Positions 40,433 through 44,215 of a DNA stretch of 44,215 nt are shown here, piece by piece (the stretch's first letter is position 1; every line of letters begins with the position of its first letter). Position numbers and translations under genes: made by a program. Under the pieces are notes generated by a model. That model was not told where the DNA came from. It ran no database searches and worked only from the letters and a program-made list of their open reading frames with translations. The stretch spans positions 1 through 44,215 of the forward strand of contig CAVFQD010000008.1 in NCBI GenBank assembly GCA_963624605.1, given 5' to 3'. Source of the stretch: Fimenecus sp963624605. Its GTDB lineage: Bacteria > Bacillota > Clostridia > Oscillospirales > Acutalibacteraceae.

Positions 40433-41632
40433 TCAGCTGTCAAGAAATTGTTGGTCGATTATGCCCGAAACAAAATTCTTTACATAGGACACGCTGAACG
40501 AAGAATCCTTGAGCCTTCCGGACTGTTTTTTAGCAAGCTCGTCCGTGTACTGCGACAGCTTGAATATCTGAACATCATGTCCTCCGTTGACATAGTGCGT
40601 AACGATTGTTTCAAACTTGACGTCGCTTATCGTAACGCTTCCGGTGTTAAAATCCTTTGTTACGGTGTAATGAAGCATTCCGCCGACAACCCTTGCGGGT
40701 CTGTTCTGCTGTGAAATGAAATTTCCGAGTGAATAGGCGACAAGCGTTCTTGTGCCGTCCTCCTTTTCGATGAACTCAACAGGCTGTATAACATGGGGAT
40801 GGTGTCCGATTATCACATCTGCACCCCAGTTCGCCATCTTAACCGCAAGATTTTTCTGCTCCTGCGTCGGCGTCGTCTGATACTCATTGCCCCAATGGAT
40901 GTTGACAAGCACCATATCGCAGCTTTCCTTTGCCGCCTTGATTTTTCTTTCTATTATATCCTCATCGGATGAGTAGATTATTTTGAGCTCGCTGCCCGAG
41001 GGAAGTGAAAGCCCGTTTGTATATTGCGTAACGCCGACAAGTCCGATTTTCATCCCGTTCGACTCGATATATTCGACGCGATTCAAATCCTCTTCATTTT
41101 TGTATGCGCCGGTTCTGACAACGCCGTCAACGCTGTCCCAATAATCGATAGCCTCGGTAAGTCCCTTAGCACCCTTGTCGAGCATATGGTTGTTTGCCAT
41201 GGCAATGACATCAAAGCCGATTTTCGCAATTTCATCCCCGACCTCATGCGGAGAGTTGAAAAGCGGATAGCCTGACGGCTGATTGCTCTCGGAAATTATC
41301 GTTTCCTGATTTATCGTTGCAATGTCCGCAGCCGCAACATCGGAAGCTATGTTTTTGTAGCAATACGAAAAATCATATCCGTTGCCGCCGGCACGCTTTT
41401 TCGCCTGCTCATATATACCGTCGTGAATCAAATTGTCGCCGACCGACAAAAAATTTACACTGACAGTCGGCAAAGGCTCCGTCGTCGTTTCGGAAGCCGA
41501 TTCACTCTCAACCGGTGCCGCGGCAGGAACGGAATTTTCTCCAGTTTTGGTAACAAGCAGAACGCCTATACCGCAAATAAGTACCATTGTCATAATTATT
41601 GACAAGAATACCTTAACTTCCCTCTTATTCAT
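40433..41632 (-). CDS. CapA/PgsA family metallophosphatase-like surface protein
   Basis: A 399-residue protein with a membrane anchor (about 8-27), a Ser/Glu/Thr/Pro-rich linker (30-58) and a CapA (poly-gamma-glutamate capsule) domain. Its metal-site motifs are SVGDNLIHD, INQETII, MANNHMLDKG, NIHWGNEY and IIGHHPHVIQPVE, then SLGNFIS. The name comes from capsule genes, but no capB or capC is nearby and most family members in Clostridia have no known substrate. It starts 17 bases after ppa and ends in a terminator, so it is the third gene of the pncB unit. Confidence 0.9.
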   Translation of the reverse strand: MNKREVKVFLSIIMTMVLICGIGVLLVTKTGENSVPAAAPVESESASETTTEPLPTVSVNFLSVGDNLIHDGIYEQAKKRAGGNGYDFSYCYKNIASDVAAADIATINQETIISESNQPSGYPLFNSPHEVGDEIAKIGFDVIAMANNHMLDKGAKGLTEAIDYWDSVDGVVRTGAYKNEEDLNRVEYIESNGMKIGLVGVTQYTNGLSLPSGSELKIIYSSDEDIIERKIKAAKESCDMVLVNIHWGNEYQTTPTQEQKNLAVKMANWGADVIIGHHPHVIQPVEFIEKEDGTRTLVAYSLGNFISQQNRPARVVGGMLHYTVTKDFNTGSVTISDVKFETIVTHYVNGGHDVQIFKLSQYTDELAKKQSGRLKDSSFSVSYVKNFVSGIIDQQFLDS

Positions 41633-41649
41633 TTCCTCACTCCGTCAGC

Positions 41650-42180
41650 TTATTTTGTAAATTTTTCGTTATATCTTTTTATTGAGTCCTCAATTATGTC
41701 AACCGCCGTGAGCACTCCCTTTACCTCGTCAATATCGGTGGTCTTATTTTCAAGAGTTTTGTAAACGCTGAAGAAATGCTTCATCTCCTGAAAAATATGA
41801 GCCGGCAGCTGTGAAATGTCCTTATACTCATTATATGTCGGGTCGTCAAACGGAATAGCAATTATCTTGTAATCGGCGGCGCCGTTGTCAAACATCGAAA
41901 TAACGCCTATCGGATAGCACTTGACAAGAGCCATAGGCTCAATCTGCTCCGAACAGAGCACAAGCACATCAAGCGGGTCGTTGTCCTCGGCATATGTCCT
42001 CGGAATAAAGCCGTAGTTTGCCGGATAATGCGTTGATGTGTAAAGCACACGGTCAAGGCGAAGCATACCCGTTTCCTTGTCAAGCTCGTATTTCATCTTA
42101 CTGCCCTTGCTGATTTCAATTACCGCGTCAAAGGCTTTTCTTGTAATTCTCTTGGGATCAATGTCATGCCAAATATTCAT
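41650..42180 (-). CDS. ppa: Inorganic pyrophosphatase (family I)
   Basis: A 176-residue soluble enzyme hydrolysing pyrophosphate to two phosphates. The family I signature DNDPLDVLV (metal-binding aspartates) and the earlier KYELDKETGML and PANYGFIPRTYAEDNDP segments are intact. The start overlaps the pncB stop in ATGA, so the two proteins are translationally coupled; PncB releases pyrophosphate, which this enzyme removes. Length is normal for bacteria. Confidence 0.96.
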   Translation of the reverse strand: MNIWHDIDPKRITRKAFDAVIEISKGSKMKYELDKETGMLRLDRVLYTSTHYPANYGFIPRTYAEDNDPLDVLVLCSEQIEPMALVKCYPIGVISMFDNGAADYKIIAIPFDDPTYNEYKDISQLPAHIFQEMKHFFSVYKTLENKTTDIDEVKGVLTAVDIIEDSIKRYNEKFTK

Positions 42181-43634
42181 TTAGTAACTCCTTTGTATTC
42201 TTCTATAAGTTTGTTTCTTACTCTCCAAAGCTCCTTTGAAAGGTCTACATAGTATTTATGCGGATTTTCAAACCTCTTGACCTCGTCCCAGAGCGTATCC
42301 GTCTGCTCGGAGCAATATTCTCTTATCTCATCGAGCGTCGGCTCGTTATACACGCACTCTCCGTGACTGAATATCGGCACCAGCAGCGGTCTTGCAACAA
42401 ATCGCTCAATATCCTTACGCTTCCATGTGTAATCGGGGTCAAAGAGCGTGTACGGCTTTCCGTCGTCCACCGTTTCGCCGTCAAGAGTCAGAACATCTGC
42501 AATTGCCTTGCCCGACTCCGTATCAAAAAGTCTGTAAACCGATTTTGAGCACGGAATTGTTATCTTGCTTACATTCTCCGAAAGGTTAATTTTGGGAATA
42601 ATCTTACCGTCCTTTTCAACCGCACAGAGCTTGTAAACTCCGCCGAACAACGGTGAGGACGAGGAGGTTATAAGCCTCTCGCCGACAATAAAGCAGTCAA
42701 CCTTTGCGCCCTGCGCCACCATATCGCCTATAAGGTATTCGTCAAGCGAGTTTGACGCCATAATATCGCAGTCGGGGAAGCCCGCTTCGTCAAGCATTTT
42801 TCTTGCTCTCTTTGAAAGATAGGTTATGTCGCCCGAGTCTATTCTTATCGAATTGGGACGCTTGCCCATGGGAACAAGCACATCGTTGAACGCCTTTATG
42901 GCATTCGGAACACCCGAACGGATAGTGTCGTAAGTATCGACAACAAAAGTGCAGTCATCGGGATAACGGCGTGCATATTCGCAAAACGCCTCGTACTCCG
43001 AATCAAACATCTGCACCCAGCTGTGTATCATTGTGTTGACGCCCGGGATACCGAACTGCTTCTGCGGAATAATTCCCGAAGTCAGAGAACAGCCGCCTAT
43101 GTATGCCGCCCTTGCACCCATTACCGCCTGCGAAAAGCCCTGAGCTCTTCGTGTGCCGTACTCGGCAACGGTGGTCGAGTGTGAAGCGCGGACAAGCCTG
43201 TTTGCCTTTGTTGCGATAAGGCTCTGCTGATTGATAAACATAAGCAAAGCGGTTTCGATAAGCTGCGCTTCGACAACAGGACCTCTGACCTTAACTATCG
43301 GCTCGTTAGGGAATATCGGAGTGCCCTCGGGTATCGCCCATACATCGCAGGTAAACTTAAAGTTTTTAAGATATTCGCAAAACTCCTCGCTTATACCCTT
43401 TCCCCTTAAATAATCAATATCCTCCTGCGAGAAATGAATGTCTTTAAGGTATTCGATTACCTGTGAAAGACCTGCCATAATCGCAAAGCCGCCCTTGTCG
43501 GGAACCTTTCTGAAAAACATGTCGAAGTATGCCACGGTATCCTTGACGGGACTGTTGAAATAGCCGTCGGCAGTTGTAAATTCATACAGCTCCGTGAGCA
43601 TTGAAATATTGTTCAATCCGTTTAACGAGTTCAT
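42177..43634 (-). CDS. pncB: Nicotinate phosphoribosyltransferase
   Basis: A 485-residue enzyme that makes nicotinate mononucleotide from nicotinate and PRPP, the entry of the NAD salvage (Preiss-Handler) pathway. Typical segments are LTELYEFTTADGY near the start, EYGTRRAQGFSQAVMGARAAYIGG (the phosphorylated-His region has no His here), GVPNAIKAFNDV and IRIDSGDITYLSKRARKMLDEAG. It heads the pncB-ppa-capA unit, with its own promoter and a GAGGTGAG ribosome site. Confidence 0.95.
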   Translation of the reverse strand: MNSLNGLNNISMLTELYEFTTADGYFNSPVKDTVAYFDMFFRKVPDKGGFAIMAGLSQVIEYLKDIHFSQEDIDYLRGKGISEEFCEYLKNFKFTCDVWAIPEGTPIFPNEPIVKVRGPVVEAQLIETALLMFINQQSLIATKANRLVRASHSTTVAEYGTRRAQGFSQAVMGARAAYIGGCSLTSGIIPQKQFGIPGVNTMIHSWVQMFDSEYEAFCEYARRYPDDCTFVVDTYDTIRSGVPNAIKAFNDVLVPMGKRPNSIRIDSGDITYLSKRARKMLDEAGFPDCDIMASNSLDEYLIGDMVAQGAKVDCFIVGERLITSSSSPLFGGVYKLCAVEKDGKIIPKINLSENVSKITIPCSKSVYRLFDTESGKAIADVLTLDGETVDDGKPYTLFDPDYTWKRKDIERFVARPLLVPIFSHGECVYNEPTLDEIREYCSEQTDTLWDEVKRFENPHKYYVDLSKELWRVRNKLIEEYKGVTK

Positions 43635-43652
43635 AAACTCACCTCTTTGCTA

Positions 43653-43681
43653 ATTTTAGCACATATTTTTGACTATGGCAA
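43653..43681 (-). promoter_or_regulatory. Predicted sigma-A promoter of pncB-ppa-capA
   Basis: On the minus strand TTGCCA (43681-43676) and TAAAAT (43658-43653) are 17 bases apart. The predicted leader is only about 12 bases, so the ribosome site is at the very 5' end. No NiaR/NrtR-type operator was recognised. Confidence 0.65.
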
Positions 43682-43691
43682 TTAAATTCGG

Positions 43692-43720
43692 TTGAATTAT
43701 ACGGGTATTTATACTATAAT
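43692..43720 (+). promoter_or_regulatory. Predicted sigma-A promoter of the 3' membrane protein gene
   Basis: TTGAAT (43692-43697) and a perfect TATAAT (43715-43720) are 17 bases apart, about 37 bases upstream of the ATG at 43757 and back-to-back with the pncB promoter. Confidence 0.75.
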
Positions 43721-43756
43721 ACAGTAAAATCCGCAGGCAAAGGAAGTGAAAAGGAA

Positions 43757-44215
43757 ATGCTCGGTGTAGTAATCCTGTGTATAACGGCTTTTGCGGTGTT
43801 TCTCGCACTGTCATATGCTTTCGGGCTTTATAAAACCGAGTATAACCCGTCAAAGCCGTCCCACAACGCCGTAATATTTTTATGTGTTGCAATATGCGTT
43901 ATCGGCGCTTCCGTGATATATTATTTCCTTGCAAAGGAAAGCTTCGCTTATCCTTACCTGCACCCGCTGAAAAGTATGAATGCATACGAGCAACAGTTTG
44001 ACGCCTTTTTGAAGGGTCAGCTCAATATCGACATAATTCCCGACCCACGCCTGTCAATAATGTCAAACCCGTACGACAAGGAAGCGAGGACAGCCGAGGG
44101 AATTTCGTATCTTTGGGACAGAGCATATTTTGACGGTAAATATTACTCGTATTTCGGCATTGCCCCTATACTTATTATATATTATCCGTTTTATCTCATA
44201 ACAAAGACCGTGCCC
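43757..44215 (+). CDS. Multi-pass membrane protein, possibly glycosyltransferase-like, 3' end outside the window
   Basis: The frame is open from ATG 43757 to the window end (153 codons visible). Two membrane helices lie at about 2-22 and 37-57, followed by an extracytoplasmic loop with YEQQFDAFLKGQLNID, MSNPYDKEAR and YLWDRAYFDGKYYSYFGIAP, then a further helix. This loop pattern recalls large bacterial membrane proteins annotated as GT39-like or hypothetical; I cannot assign a reaction. An AAAGGAAG site lies about ten bases before the ATG and a strong promoter upstream. Confidence 0.75.
   Translation, partial: MLGVVILCITAFAVFLALSYAFGLYKTEYNPSKPSHNAVIFLCVAICVIGASVIYYFLAKESFAYPYLHPLKSMNAYEQQFDAFLKGQLNIDIIPDPRLSIMSNPYDKEARTAEGISYLWDRAYFDGKYYSYFGIAPILIIYYPFYLITKTVP

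Overview
The window reads as chromosomal DNA of an anaerobic, spore-forming Firmicute, most likely a gut Clostridia/Oscillospirales-type bacterium. The reasons are a gerA-type germinant receptor operon, strong AGGAGG-like ribosome binding sites, frequent GTG/TTG starts, a meso-diaminopimelate-type MurE (DNPR motif), Clostridia-type gene orders (rplS-lepB-rbgA-rnhB-yraN; tig-clpP-clpX; a long division/cell-wall cluster) and interspersed GC-rich hairpin repeats of the kind common in that group. No tRNA, rRNA, CRISPR array, prophage or insertion sequence was seen. Nearly everything is housekeeping. I did not find a convincing wholly new system; the most unusual spots are the repeat island at 20.3-20.7 kb, a catalytically degenerate LCP-like protein paired with a transglutaminase, and an alkyltransferase-like gene inside the germination operon.

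Layout. 1-3.6 kb (+): the end of a MATE exporter and a GH95 alpha-L-fucosidase with its own promoter, ending in a bidirectional terminator. 3.7-8.0 kb (-): folate genes folE-folP-folB-folK, preceded by a transglutaminase-like protein and an LCP-like membrane protein. 8.0-11.4 kb (-): trigger factor, ClpP and ClpX. 11.5-14.0 kb: a metallophosphoesterase (-), a tiny cysteine-rich DUF1540 protein (+) and threonine synthase (-). 14.0-17.5 kb (-): rplS with a structured leader, then two signal peptidases, RbgA, RNase HII and YraN. 17.6-20.1 kb (-): a paired radical SAM protein and its DUF2344 partner. 20.1-20.7 kb: a gene-free island of hairpins and 7-bp tandem repeats. 20.7-24.8 kb (-): gerAA-gerAB-gerAC and an alkyltransferase-like gene; divergent from it (+) DUF421 and DUF4363 genes. 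26-40 kb (-): the dcw cluster mraZ-rsmH-ftsL-pbp-murE-murF-mraY-ftsW-murG-murA-ftsQ-ftsZ. 40.4-43.6 kb (-): pncB-ppa-capA. From 43.76 kb (+): a membrane protein cut by the window end.

How it works together. The dcw cluster makes and polymerises the peptidoglycan precursor at the division septum, but murD, murC, murB and ftsA are not in it. The tig-clpP-clpX block handles nascent-chain folding and proteolysis, and the rplS/rbgA block concerns 50S assembly and secretion. PncB and Ppa are translationally coupled, so the pyrophosphate made in NAD salvage can be removed at once. Many genes overlap by 1-20 bases, several terminators touch or overlap the next promoter or start signal, and most strong promoters have a 17-base spacer.
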